Part shown: positions 26,369-33,940 of the stretch, piece after piece
Layout of the letters: the number at the start of each line of letters is the position of its first letter
Position numbering within the stretch: the stretch's first letter is position 1
NCBI GenBank assembly: GCA_025463365.1
Contig: JAOBWM010000037.1
Location: 1 to 36,304 of the forward strand
DNA: 36,304 nt
Source of the DNA: Acidimicrobiales bacterium
GTDB lineage: Bacteria; Actinomycetota; Acidimicrobiia; Acidimicrobiales; Iamiaceae
Reading direction: 5' to 3'
Program-made: the position numbers and the translations under genes
The notes under the pieces: model-generated
Database searches by the model: none
Seen by the model: the letters and a program-made list of their open reading frames with translations, nothing else
Told to the model about the DNA's origin: nothing

Positions 26369-27463
26369 ATGTCCGACTTCTCCCCACCCTCCGACGGCGA
26401 ACAGCCGACGAATCCCGATGGCGTCTCCACTACGCCCCCGTCTGAAAGCGGCCCCGCGTGGGCGTCGCCCCCAGGCGCTGCTGTGCCCCCGAGTGCTGCT
26501 GTGCCCCCCGCTGGCGCGGTGCCCCCGACCGGTGACCCCTGGGGGACGCCGCCGGCGGCCTCCGGGCCCGGCGGCTCGAAGGGGTCGAAGTCGACCTCGT
26601 GGAAGACGTGGGTTGCAGCCGGTGCGGCGGCTGCGGTGCTCGCGGTCGGGGCCGGGGTCGCCATCTCGAAGAGCGGCTCCAACGGTCCGGCCGCGGTCGC
26701 CAGCGGCGGCGCCGCGGCCCAGGGCCAGACCCAGAACGGGTACGGCGGCGCCGGTGGCCCCGGCGGTCGGTTCGGTGGCCGGGGCACCACGGGCACGATC
26801 AGCAAGGTCGACGGGTCGACCCTGACGGTGACGGGCCAGGACGGCACCGCCACGACGGTCAAGACCACCAGCGCCACGACCGTGACCGAGACGGTCGATG
26901 GTTCGGTCAGTGATCTCGCCGCAGGCGACAACGTCTTCGTGACCGGCACCACGTCGGGCTCGAACGTGGCCGCCACCCGCATCGTCGACAACGGTGCCGG
27001 CCAGGTCGCCGGTCCCGGCGGCGGTGCCGGCGGGCCGGGTCAGTTCCCCGGCGGCGGTGGTCAGGGCCAGAGCGGTCAGGGCCAGGGACCCGGCGGCGGC
27101 CAGTTCCCCGGGGGCGGCCAGTTCCCCGGCGGCGGTGGCGGAGCGCCGACGGTCGGGTCGATCACCAAGGTGGCCGGCGACACGATCACCGTGAAGACGG
27201 CTGCCGGCGACACCGTGACGGTCACCACCTCCTCCGACACCGCTGTCACCATCACCAAGGCACGCAAGCTGAGCGACCTGGCCGTGGGTGACACCGTCCG
27301 GGTCACCGGCGACAACGCCAACGGCACCGTCACCGCCACGAGCATCCGCAAGGGTGCCCTCACGGCCGGGCCGGGCTTCGGCGGTGGCGGTGGCGGTGGC
27401 GGCGGCGGTCAGGCTCCGCCGGCCGGCGCCGGCTCAGGCAACACGACCCAGACGACCATCTGA
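26369..27463 (+). CDS. Membrane-anchored protein with two DUF5666 domains
   Basis: A 364-residue protein: Pro/Ala-rich cytoplasmic N-terminus (residues 1-70, with PPGAAVPPSAAVPPAGAVPP), one membrane helix at about 81-99 (WVAAGAAAAVLAVGAGVAIS), then two DUF5666 beta domains at roughly 142-205 (TGTISKVDGSTLTVTGQDGT) and 265-325 (VGSITKVAGDTITVKTAAGD), each ending with a VGD/AGD-type turn and VTGTTSGS or VTGDNANG. Gly-rich linkers such as QFPGGGQFPGGGGGAP join and end the domains. DUF5666 domains are OB-like and exported; their function is unknown. ATG at 26369 has AAGGAG upstream; the frame is open to 26186 without a supporting start. It precedes a MacAB-like exporter cluster, sharing its FPGGG signature. 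Confidence 0.85.
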   Translation: MSDFSPPSDGEQPTNPDGVSTTPPSESGPAWASPPGAAVPPSAAVPPAGAVPPTGDPWGTPPAASGPGGSKGSKSTSWKTWVAAGAAAAVLAVGAGVAISKSGSNGPAAVASGGAAAQGQTQNGYGGAGGPGGRFGGRGTTGTISKVDGSTLTVTGQDGTATTVKTTSATTVTETVDGSVSDLAAGDNVFVTGTTSGSNVAATRIVDNGAGQVAGPGGGAGGPGQFPGGGGQGQSGQGQGPGGGQFPGGGQFPGGGGGAPTVGSITKVAGDTITVKTAAGDTVTVTTSSDTAVTITKARKLSDLAVGDTVRVTGDNANGTVTATSIRKGALTAGPGFGGGGGGGGGGQAPPAGAGSGNTTQTTI

Positions 27464-27501
27464 CCCTTCTCCGACCGGCTGCCCCTGTGGCCGCTCGGAT
27501 G

Positions 27502-27545
27502 TCGCGGTGGTCCTGGTCCTTCCCGCCGGATCGGGACCACCGCGA
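27502..27545. terminator. Perfect 12-pair hairpin between the DUF5666 and adaptor genes
   Basis: TCGCGGTGGTCC (27502-27513) and GGACCACCGCGA (27534-27545) pair perfectly across a 20-base loop. It lies 38 bases after the DUF5666 stop and about 110 before the adaptor start, with no T tract. It may terminate or attenuate transcription into the exporter operon. Confidence 0.55.
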
Positions 27546-27656
27546 CCCACTCGCCGGTGGGGCGGCACCGATGAGCACTGGGGAGCGCTCACCGGTCCGT
27601 CCCACCGCGAAGTCCCGCTCCGACCACCCCGCAGTCCGTCCCGAGGAGATCCTCCG

Positions 27657-29036
27657 TTGACCACCATCCGCCAGAAGCTGCTCAAGCCCTGGGTGATCAT
27701 GCCGCTGGCCGCCCTGTTGGCGTTCGGAGGCTGGTTCGCATTCGTCCGACCCGCTGACAGCACCCCGAGCACGACGGCCGGCGCCAACCAGCGCACCGTC
27801 GTCGCCACCAAGGGCCCGCTGGCCAAGACGGTCACGGCCGACGGGACGGTTGCCGCCGCCGAGACCGACGACCTCAACTTCACCTCTGCTGGGACGGTCA
27901 CCGCGGTGGACGTGGCCGCCGGGCAGACCGTGAAGAAGGGCCAGGTCCTCGCCACGTTGGACTCGGCTGCGCTGCAGGCCGCGGTGACCAACGCCGAGTC
28001 CACGGTGGCTGACGCCGAAGCGACCTTGAGCGATGACACGGCTGCGGCCGCCTCCGACACCCAGCTCCAGGCCGACCAGTCGGCCATCAACTCCGCGAAC
28101 GACGCCCTCGACACGGCCAAGCAGGCGCTCGACGGGGCCCAGCTCGTGGCCACGTTCGACGGCACCGTCGCCGCGGTCAACATCGCCACGGGCGACGAGC
28201 TGTCGAGCTCCGGCACCGGGGGCACCGGGCTGACCGGGTCCGCCAGCGGGTCGGGCCAGTCGGCCAGCACGCTCGGCTCGTCGAGCACGGGTGCAGGCAC
28301 CGCGCCGGGTGGTTCGTCCTCCTCGAGCTCGTCGAGCACCACGAGCACGGCCCAGATCCAAGTGATCAGCACTGGCCGCTTCACGGTCGACCTGGCCGTC
28401 GACAGCGCGGATGTGTCCAACGTGAAGGTGGGCCAGGTCGGCGCGGTGACGGTGTCGACCAACACGGCGACCACGTCCCGCTTCGGCGGCTTCGGTGGAG
28501 GCGGTTTCGCCGGTGGCGGTTTCCCCGGCGGAGGCAACGCCAACGCCGGCGCCAACGGATCGACCAACGGCAGCACGACCACGACCACGGCCCCCGCCGC
28601 CCCCACCCAGGGCGCCCAGGGTCTGGTGACCGAGGTCAGCAAGGTGGCCGACGCCAGCTCAGGCGTGGCGTCGTACCCGGTGACGGTGGCGTTCAACGAC
28701 ACGAGCGGCGATTACAACGTCGGCGCCACGGTGACGGTCGCCATCACCTACGCCGAGGTGCAGAACGCCATCCAGGTCCCGACCCTCGCGGTCACCACGA
28801 CGAACGGAGCGTCCACCGTGACCGTGTCGTCGAACGGCAAGGACGAGACCCGGACGGTGACGACCGGCTTGACCTCTGGCTCGATGGAGCAGATCACCAG
28901 CGGCCTCAAGGAGGGCGAGACCGTGGTCCTCGCCTTCCCAGGCGGCCTCGGCGGCGGGGGTGCTCGTCCCGGCGGCCAGGGCGGCGGCCAGGGCGCAGGC
29001 CAGGGTGGCGCCGCTGGGACAGGAGCCGGATCGTGA
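27657..29036 (+). CDS. MacA/HlyD-like membrane fusion (adaptor) protein 1
   Basis: A 459-residue adaptor with an N-terminal membrane anchor (about 11-30, PWVIMPLAALLAFGGWFAFV). A split lipoyl/barrel-sandwich domain follows: GTVTAVDVAAGQTVKKGQVLATLD, a short Ala/Asp-rich helical hairpin (AVTNAESTVADAEATLSDDT), and ATFDGTVAAVNIATGDELSS. Ser/Gly/Thr-rich stretches interrupt the beta-barrel part (VDLAVDSADVSNVKVGQVGAV). Such proteins link an inner-membrane transporter to the substrate path. In a likely monoderm there is no outer-membrane duct, so a MacA-like activator or substrate-capturing role is inferred. TTG at 27657 has AGGAGA eight bases before it. It overlaps the ABC ATPase by four bases. 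The end is Gly-rich (GGLGGGGARPGGQGGGQG). Confidence 0.88.
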   Translation: MTTIRQKLLKPWVIMPLAALLAFGGWFAFVRPADSTPSTTAGANQRTVVATKGPLAKTVTADGTVAAAETDDLNFTSAGTVTAVDVAAGQTVKKGQVLATLDSAALQAAVTNAESTVADAEATLSDDTAAAASDTQLQADQSAINSANDALDTAKQALDGAQLVATFDGTVAAVNIATGDELSSSGTGGTGLTGSASGSGQSASTLGSSSTGAGTAPGGSSSSSSSSTTSTAQIQVISTGRFTVDLAVDSADVSNVKVGQVGAVTVSTNTATTSRFGGFGGGGFAGGGFPGGGNANAGANGSTNGSTTTTTAPAAPTQGAQGLVTEVSKVADASSGVASYPVTVAFNDTSGDYNVGATVTVAITYAEVQNAIQVPTLAVTTTNGASTVTVSSNGKDETRTVTTGLTSGSMEQITSGLKEGETVVLAFPGGLGGGGARPGGQGGGQGAGQGGAAGTGAGS

Positions 29037-29734
29037 ACGCCCCGCCCGTGATCGAACTGGTCGACGTGGCCAAGACCTACGCGTCCGGTTCCCTCGAGGT
29101 CCACGCCCTGCAGGGCATCACCCTCACGATCAGCGAGGGAGAGTTCGTGGCCATCGTCGGGCCGTCCGGCTCGGGCAAGTCGACGCTCATGCACATCCTC
29201 GGCTGCCTCGACGTCCCCACGTCCGGGGCCTTCCACCTCGCCGGCGACGACGTCGCATCGTTCGGCGAGGACCAACTCGCCGAGGTGCGCAACCGCCACA
29301 TCGGGTTCGTGTTCCAGCAGTTCAACCTGCTCGCCTACCTCTCGGCCTGGCGCAACGTGGAACTTCCCCTCGTGTACTCCGGCGTCGATCGCCACGAGCG
29401 CAAGGAGCGAGCCCTCGCCGCGCTGGCCCAGGTCGGGCTGGCCGATCGGGCCGACCACAAGCCCGGCGAGCTCTCCGGCGGCCAGCAGCAGCGAGTCGCC
29501 GTGGCCCGAGCGCTGGTCACCGAGCCGGCGCTGATCCTCGCCGACGAGCCCACCGGCAACCTCGATTCCACGTCGACCGCAGACATCTTGAACCTGCTCG
29601 ACGACCTCCACCGCTCGGGAAGGACCATCGTCTTGATCACCCATGAGGCCGACGTCGCCGGGCGCGCCGAGCGCCTGGTCCAGATCCACGACGGCCACGT
29701 CGTCGCGACCGGCCCGGCGCTGGTGGGCGCATGA
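29033..29734 (+). CDS. MacB/LolD-type ABC transporter ATP-binding protein
   Basis: A 233-residue nucleotide-binding subunit with complete motifs: Walker A GPSGSGKST at residues 43-51, Q loop FVFQQFNLL near 93, signature LSGGQQQRVAVARAL near 147, Walker B ALILADEPTGNLDS, and H loop LITHEAD. The sequence is closest in style to the MacB/LolD/FtsE group, which works with FtsX-like permeases and powers extrusion from the outer face of the membrane rather than classical transport. GTG at 29033 overlaps the adaptor stop (GTGA), and its own stop overlaps the permease ATG (ATGA), so these three genes are tightly coupled. Confidence 0.95.
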   Translation: MNAPPVIELVDVAKTYASGSLEVHALQGITLTISEGEFVAIVGPSGSGKSTLMHILGCLDVPTSGAFHLAGDDVASFGEDQLAEVRNRHIGFVFQQFNLLAYLSAWRNVELPLVYSGVDRHERKERALAALAQVGLADRADHKPGELSGGQQQRVAVARALVTEPALILADEPTGNLDSTSTADILNLLDDLHRSGRTIVLITHEADVAGRAERLVQIHDGHVVATGPALVGA

Positions 29735-30966
29735 ACTGGCGCGACACCGTCCGCACCGCCACCGAGGCGGTCCGCACCCACCGCCTCAGGTCCGCGCTCA
29801 CGATGCTCGGGATCCTCATCGGGATCACCGCGGTGATCCTCACGGTCGGCCTCGGGAACGGGGCCAAGGCCCAGGTGCGCGACCAGATCAACGAGCTCGG
29901 GACGAACCTGTTGGTCGTCTCGCCGGGGAGCACGACGAGCAGTTCCGGCCTTCGGGGCGGGCTCGGTTCGTCATCGACGCTGACCCGTCAGGACGCTGCC
30001 TCCCTCGCCGACAGCGCCGTCGCCCCGGACATCCAGGCCGTCGCCGCGGTGTCGACCTCCTCCGTCTCGCTGACCAACGGCACGACCAACTGGACGACGA
30101 CGCTCACCGGCACGACGAAGTCGTGGCAGGAGGTCCGGTCCCGAAAGGTCACCTCGGGCCGGTTCCTCACCGATGCGGACCAACAGAGCTCCGCCGCTGT
30201 CGTCGTGCTCGGGTCGAGCACCGCGACCGAGCTGTTCCCGACGGGCGGCGACCCGGTCGGCCAGTACGTGACCTACAACGGCAAGCAGCTCAAGGTCGTG
30301 GGCGTGCTCGCCGAGCTCAGCTCCTCCGAGCAGACGACGAACAACGACCTCGCCATCGTGCCGGCCTCCACCTACTCGCAGCGTCTGATCGGCGGGACCA
30401 CCCGCGACTCGGTGAGCTCGATCTACGTGAAGGCGACATCATCGGACACCCTCTCGGCGGCCTACCAGGAGGCGAACGGAACGCTCCTGAACCTCCACGG
30501 CATCACCGCTTCGAGCAGCGCCGACTTCTCGATCGCCACCCAGGAATCGATCCTCACGGCCGCGACCTCGGTGGACAAGACGCTCACCGTGATGCTCGGC
30601 GGGATCGCTGCCATCTCGCTGCTCGTCGGCGGGATCGGCGTCATGAACATCATGCTGGTCTCGGTCACCGAGCGGATCCGCGAGATCGGTCTCCGCAAGG
30701 CGCTGGGCGCCCAACCCCGATTCATCCGTCGCCAGTTCCTCGTGGAGGCCTCCGTCCTCGGGTTCTTCGGTGGTCTCCTCGGTGTGGGGATCGGCCTCAT
30801 CGGCGCCGTCGTCCTGCCGCACCTGACCGACACCCGAGTGATCCTCTCGGCGGGCGCCTCCGCGGCCGCCATCGCCATGGCGATCGGGATCGGCGTGATG
30901 TTCGGGGTCTACCCCGCATCCCGCGCCGCCCGCCTTGCGCCCATCGACGCCCTCCGGAACGAGTGA
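29731..30966 (+). CDS. MacB-type (FtsX family) ABC transporter permease
   Basis: A 411-residue permease with the MacB layout: one N-terminal helix (about 20-42, SALTMLGILIGITAVILTVG), a large extracytoplasmic domain of MacB-PCD type (about 45-285), then three helices of the FtsX domain (MLGGIAAISLLVGGIGVMNI, ASVLGFFGGLLGVGIGLIGA, AAAIAMAIGIGVMFGVYPAS). The coupling motif VTERIREIGLRKALGAQ and the end PASRAARLAPIDALRNE are typical. It works as a dimer with the ATPase upstream. The substrate (antibiotic, peptide, lipid or siderophore) cannot be told. ATG at 29731 overlaps the ATPase stop. Confidence 0.95.
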   Translation: MNWRDTVRTATEAVRTHRLRSALTMLGILIGITAVILTVGLGNGAKAQVRDQINELGTNLLVVSPGSTTSSSGLRGGLGSSSTLTRQDAASLADSAVAPDIQAVAAVSTSSVSLTNGTTNWTTTLTGTTKSWQEVRSRKVTSGRFLTDADQQSSAAVVVLGSSTATELFPTGGDPVGQYVTYNGKQLKVVGVLAELSSSEQTTNNDLAIVPASTYSQRLIGGTTRDSVSSIYVKATSSDTLSAAYQEANGTLLNLHGITASSSADFSIATQESILTAATSVDKTLTVMLGGIAAISLLVGGIGVMNIMLVSVTERIREIGLRKALGAQPRFIRRQFLVEASVLGFFGGLLGVGIGLIGAVVLPHLTDTRVILSAGASAAAIAMAIGIGVMFGVYPASRAARLAPIDALRNE

Positions 30967-30968
30967 CC

Positions 30969-32912
30969 ATGCCCTCCAACGATCCCGTGCCCGGCCCCAC
31001 ACCGGCCCACCGGTCCACCCGCTTCTCCACCCAGGCGAAGGGGCCGGCCCGCTGGCGTCGCCTCGCGGCCGGCGGCTTGGCCGTCGTCGTGGTCGGCAGC
31101 GGCGTCGCCGTGGCCACCCGCGGCTCGTCGGCGCCGGCCGGTTACCGCACGGCGACCGCCGCGACCCGTGAGGTCGACCAGGTGCTCGACGGCGTCGCGA
31201 CCATCGAGCCTGTGTCCCAGGCATCCGTGGCCTTTCCCGTCGCCGGCACCGTCTCTGCGGTGCGGGTCCAGGTGGGCGACACCGTGTCGACGGGCCAGAG
31301 CCTCGCGACCCTCGACACCCAGTCCCTGAAGGACGCGCTCGACACCAAGCAGGCCGCGCTCGACCAGGCCGAGCTGATCTTGGAGAAGGCCCTCAACGGT
31401 GAGGACGTGAGCGCCCTGGTCCGTTCCTCCGGTGGCTCCGGTGCCGGCTCGGCGCCATCGGGCGCGTCGACCCTCCAGTCCTCGGCCTCGGCCACCTCCA
31501 CCACACCGACCAGCCTCGCCACGTCGAGCTCGCTGGCATCGACCTCCGGCGTCGGCGGCATCGTCCGGCCGATCGCCGACACCGCCGACACCGCCGGCAC
31601 GCCGACGACGATGGCGCCGGCCGCCCCGTCCCCGACCGCGGCCGAGCTGCGCGCCGCGGCCCAGAAGGTGCTCGACGCCCAGAAGCAGGTCGACGCGGAT
31701 CTGGCCACCGCCCAAGCCGCCCTGGAGTCCGCGGACCAGGTGTGCGCGGCGATCGACACCTCGACCACGACCACCACGGCTCCGGCGGACCCCACGACCT
31801 CGACGACGTCTGGTGACACGACCACGACGACGACAGCGACGACGCCCAGCGACACGATCGACGCCTGCACCACCGCGCTCGCGGCGGTCCAGGACGCCCA
31901 GCGGGCGGTCGCGGCCAGCGAGCAAGCGGTCAGCGATGCGTCCGCGACCTACGCCGACCTGCTCTCCCGCGCCGCATCCGGTGTGGGCACGGGCACGGGC
32001 ACGGGCTCCGGCCCAGGTTCGAGCAGCCCTGGTGGGACAGGGAATGGAACCGGTTCCTCGAACACCGGGAGCGGGGCCGGACGGGGTTCCACCTCGAGCC
32101 CGGGCTCGACCGGCTCGCCCTCGGGCGCCGGCGCCGGCACCGCGACGAAGAGCCCGTCGGCCGAGGATCTCGTCTCGTACCAGAAGGCCGTGGACGCGGC
32201 GACGTCGGAGGTCGCGGTGGCCCAGCAGGCCCTCGCCCAGGCCACGATCGTCACGCCGATCAGCGGCACGGTCGCCAAGGTCGACCTCGCGGTCGGCGAC
32301 GATGTCACGGCCGCCTCCGACACCGCGACGGTCGTCGTCGTGGGCACGGGCGGCTACGAGGTGAGCACCACGGTTGGCGTTGCCAAGGTCCCGAAGGTCA
32401 AGGTCGGCCAGGCCGCCACGGTCGTGCCCGACGGGTCCGAGACCGCGGTCACCGGCAAGGTCGTGAGCATCGGCGTGGCCGGGACCACGAGCGGCAGCAC
32501 CACCACCTATCCGGTGGTGATCGGCCTCACCGGCGACACATCGTCGCTCGGCAACGGGGCGACGGCATCGGTCGAGATCGTCACCGACGCGTCGACGAAC
32601 GCCCTCGCCGTCCCGACCTCGGCGGTCACGACGACCGGCACCCGCCACACGGTCGAGGTGCTCAGCGGCACCAAGACCGAGCAGGTCTCGGTCCAGGTCG
32701 GTGCCGTCGGTCGGGTCTGGACCGAGATCAAGAGCGGCCTCACCGCCGGCCAGCGCGTCGTCCTCGCGGACCTCAGCCTGCCCCTGCCCGGGTCGGCCAC
32801 CAGCTCGTCCAACGGCACCGCGACCAACGGGACGAGGCAGGGCGGCGGCGGAGCCCGCGCGTTCCCCGGTGGCTTCCCCGGTGGCGGCGGTGGCGCTCGC
32901 CCCGGCGGTTGA
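30969..32912 (+). CDS. HlyD-like membrane fusion (adaptor) protein 2, with long Ser/Thr/Gly insertions
   Basis: A 647-residue adaptor, about 190 residues longer than adaptor 1. After a membrane anchor (about 31-52) come the first lipoyl half (AGTVSAVRVQVGDTVSTGQS), two helical hairpin pieces rich in Ala and Gln separated by low-complexity inserts (one mostly Thr with TTSTTSGDTTTTTTATTPSD, another Gly/Ser-rich), and the second lipoyl half (ISGTVAKVDLAVGDDVTAAS) before the beta-barrel and membrane-proximal regions. Two Cys flank the Thr-rich insert and may form a disulfide. It ends FPGGFPGGGGGARPGG. ATG at 30969 is two bases after the permease stop; GTG at 30963, overlapping that stop, is equally possible. 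A second adaptor in a MacB operon is unusual. Confidence 0.85.
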   Translation: MPSNDPVPGPTPAHRSTRFSTQAKGPARWRRLAAGGLAVVVVGSGVAVATRGSSAPAGYRTATAATREVDQVLDGVATIEPVSQASVAFPVAGTVSAVRVQVGDTVSTGQSLATLDTQSLKDALDTKQAALDQAELILEKALNGEDVSALVRSSGGSGAGSAPSGASTLQSSASATSTTPTSLATSSSLASTSGVGGIVRPIADTADTAGTPTTMAPAAPSPTAAELRAAAQKVLDAQKQVDADLATAQAALESADQVCAAIDTSTTTTTAPADPTTSTTSGDTTTTTTATTPSDTIDACTTALAAVQDAQRAVAASEQAVSDASATYADLLSRAASGVGTGTGTGSGPGSSSPGGTGNGTGSSNTGSGAGRGSTSSPGSTGSPSGAGAGTATKSPSAEDLVSYQKAVDAATSEVAVAQQALAQATIVTPISGTVAKVDLAVGDDVTAASDTATVVVVGTGGYEVSTTVGVAKVPKVKVGQAATVVPDGSETAVTGKVVSIGVAGTTSGSTTTYPVVIGLTGDTSSLGNGATASVEIVTDASTNALAVPTSAVTTTGTRHTVEVLSGTKTEQVSVQVGAVGRVWTEIKSGLTAGQRVVLADLSLPLPGSATSSSNGTATNGTRQGGGGARAFPGGFPGGGGGARPGG

Positions 32913-32932
32913 TCCCGCGGCACCGGCCGTCA

Positions 32933-32954
32933 GGAGGTAGGGCCTCCAAGGAGG
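32933..32954 (+). promoter_or_regulatory. Alternative hairpins in the dioxygenase upstream region
   Basis: GGAGG (32933-32937) can pair with CCTCC (32943-32947), or the same CCTCC can pair with GGAGG at 32950-32954. The two structures exclude each other and lie 40-60 bases before the GTG at 32992. They may form the exporter operon's terminator or a leader switch. Confidence 0.35.
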
Positions 32955-32991
32955 TGGTACGAAGGACCGGCTGACGATCGAGGAGCCCGAC

Positions 32992-33867
32992 GTGGATCAA
33001 GCCGAGCCCATGCCTGCGGCGTTCCTCGGGCACGGGAACCCGATGAACGCCCTCGAGTCGAACCGCTACACGCAGTCCTGGGCGGCGTTCGGGCGGTCGA
33101 TCCCGAAGCCGAAGGCCATCGTGGTGGTGTCGGCGCACTGGTACCTCAACGCCACCGCGGTCACCGCGATGGCCCAGCCCCGGACCATCCACGACTTCTA
33201 CGGCTTCCCCGCCGAGCTGTTCGCCGTCGAGTACCCGGCACCTGGCTCGCCCGAGGTGGCGGCGCTCGTGGCCGAGGTCGCCAAGCCCCGGTGGGTCGGC
33301 CAGGACGTCGACAGCTGGGGCCTCGACCACGGCGCCTGGTCTGTCCTGGTCAAGGTGTTCCCCGATGCCGACGTTCCGGTCGTGCAGCTCAGCGTCAACG
33401 CGGAGAAGACGGTCGACGAGCACCTCGAACTGGCCGCCGCCCTCGCGCCGCTGCGACGGCAGGGCGTCCTCGTGCTCGGCAGCGGCAACATCGTCCACAA
33501 CCTCCGTGCCGTCGACTTCGGGCTGGCCGATGAGGGCTTCGACTGGGCGCATCGCTTCGACGACGCGGCGCGCGAGCTCCTCACGACGGACCCTGGCGCG
33601 GTCGGGAGGCTGGTCGACCATCCCGACTTCGCCCGAGCGGTGCCGACCCCCGACCACTTCCTCCCGATGCTGTACCTCGCCGGCCTCGCTGCCGCGGCGG
33701 GCGAGCCGGCCGAGGTCCTGGTCGACGGCTGCGCTGCCGGTTCGCTGTCGATGACCTCGTACGGCATCGGTCTCCGCGTCCCGAGCCCGCCGACCGCCGA
33801 CGCCTCGGGGGCCGCGGAGATCTTCCCGGACCCCGCCGTCGTTCCCCCCGACGACACCAACACCTGA
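32992..33867 (+). CDS. Class III extradiol ring-cleavage dioxygenase (DODA/YgiD-like)
   Basis: A 291-residue LigB-type dioxygenase resembling 4,5-DOPA extradiol dioxygenase YgiD. Metal- and substrate-site histidines are visible: His14 in FLGHGNPM, His49 in VVSAHWYL, His67 in TIHDFYGFP, and His169 in GSGNIVHNL. The C-terminal YLAGLAAAAGEPAEV and SLSMTSYGIG are also family features. These enzymes open catechol-type rings with Fe2+ or Zn2+ and O2; the physiological substrate is often unknown. GTG at 32992 is supported by GAGGAG six bases upstream; the ATG six codons further in is less likely. A 20-base-offset direct repeat overlaps the stop codon. Confidence 0.9.
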   Translation: MDQAEPMPAAFLGHGNPMNALESNRYTQSWAAFGRSIPKPKAIVVVSAHWYLNATAVTAMAQPRTIHDFYGFPAELFAVEYPAPGSPEVAALVAEVAKPRWVGQDVDSWGLDHGAWSVLVKVFPDADVPVVQLSVNAEKTVDEHLELAAALAPLRRQGVLVLGSGNIVHNLRAVDFGLADEGFDWAHRFDDAARELLTTDPGAVGRLVDHPDFARAVPTPDHFLPMLYLAGLAAAAGEPAEVLVDGCAAGSLSMTSYGIGLRVPSPPTADASGAAEIFPDPAVVPPDDTNT

Positions 33868-33887
33868 GGCTCGACGCCAACACCTGA
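33852..33887. repeat. Direct repeat duplicating the dioxygenase stop region
   Basis: CGACACCAACACCTGA (33852-33867) and CGACGCCAACACCTGA (33872-33887) differ at one base and lie 20 bases apart. The first contains the gene's stop codon. This looks like a recent slippage duplication. Confidence 0.8.
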
Positions 33888-33900
33888 CGACCGACCCCGA

Positions 33901-33917
33901 CCGCCCCGACGGGGTGG
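33901..33917 (+). terminator. GC-rich hairpin after the dioxygenase gene
   Basis: CCGCCCC (33901-33907) pairs with GGGGTGG (33911-33917) around a three-base loop, with one G-T wobble. No T run follows. It could end the dioxygenase transcript just before the polymerase promoter. Confidence 0.35.
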
Positions 33918-33927
33918 GGCGACGGCG

Positions 33928-33933
33928 TAGCGT
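33928..33933 (+). promoter_or_regulatory. -10 box for leaderless polymerase transcript
   Basis: TAGCGT (33928-33933) lies exactly seven bases before the GTG at 33941, favouring that start over the upstream in-frame GTG at 33914. No clear -35 is visible. Confidence 0.5.
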
Positions 33934-33940
33934 CCCCGGC

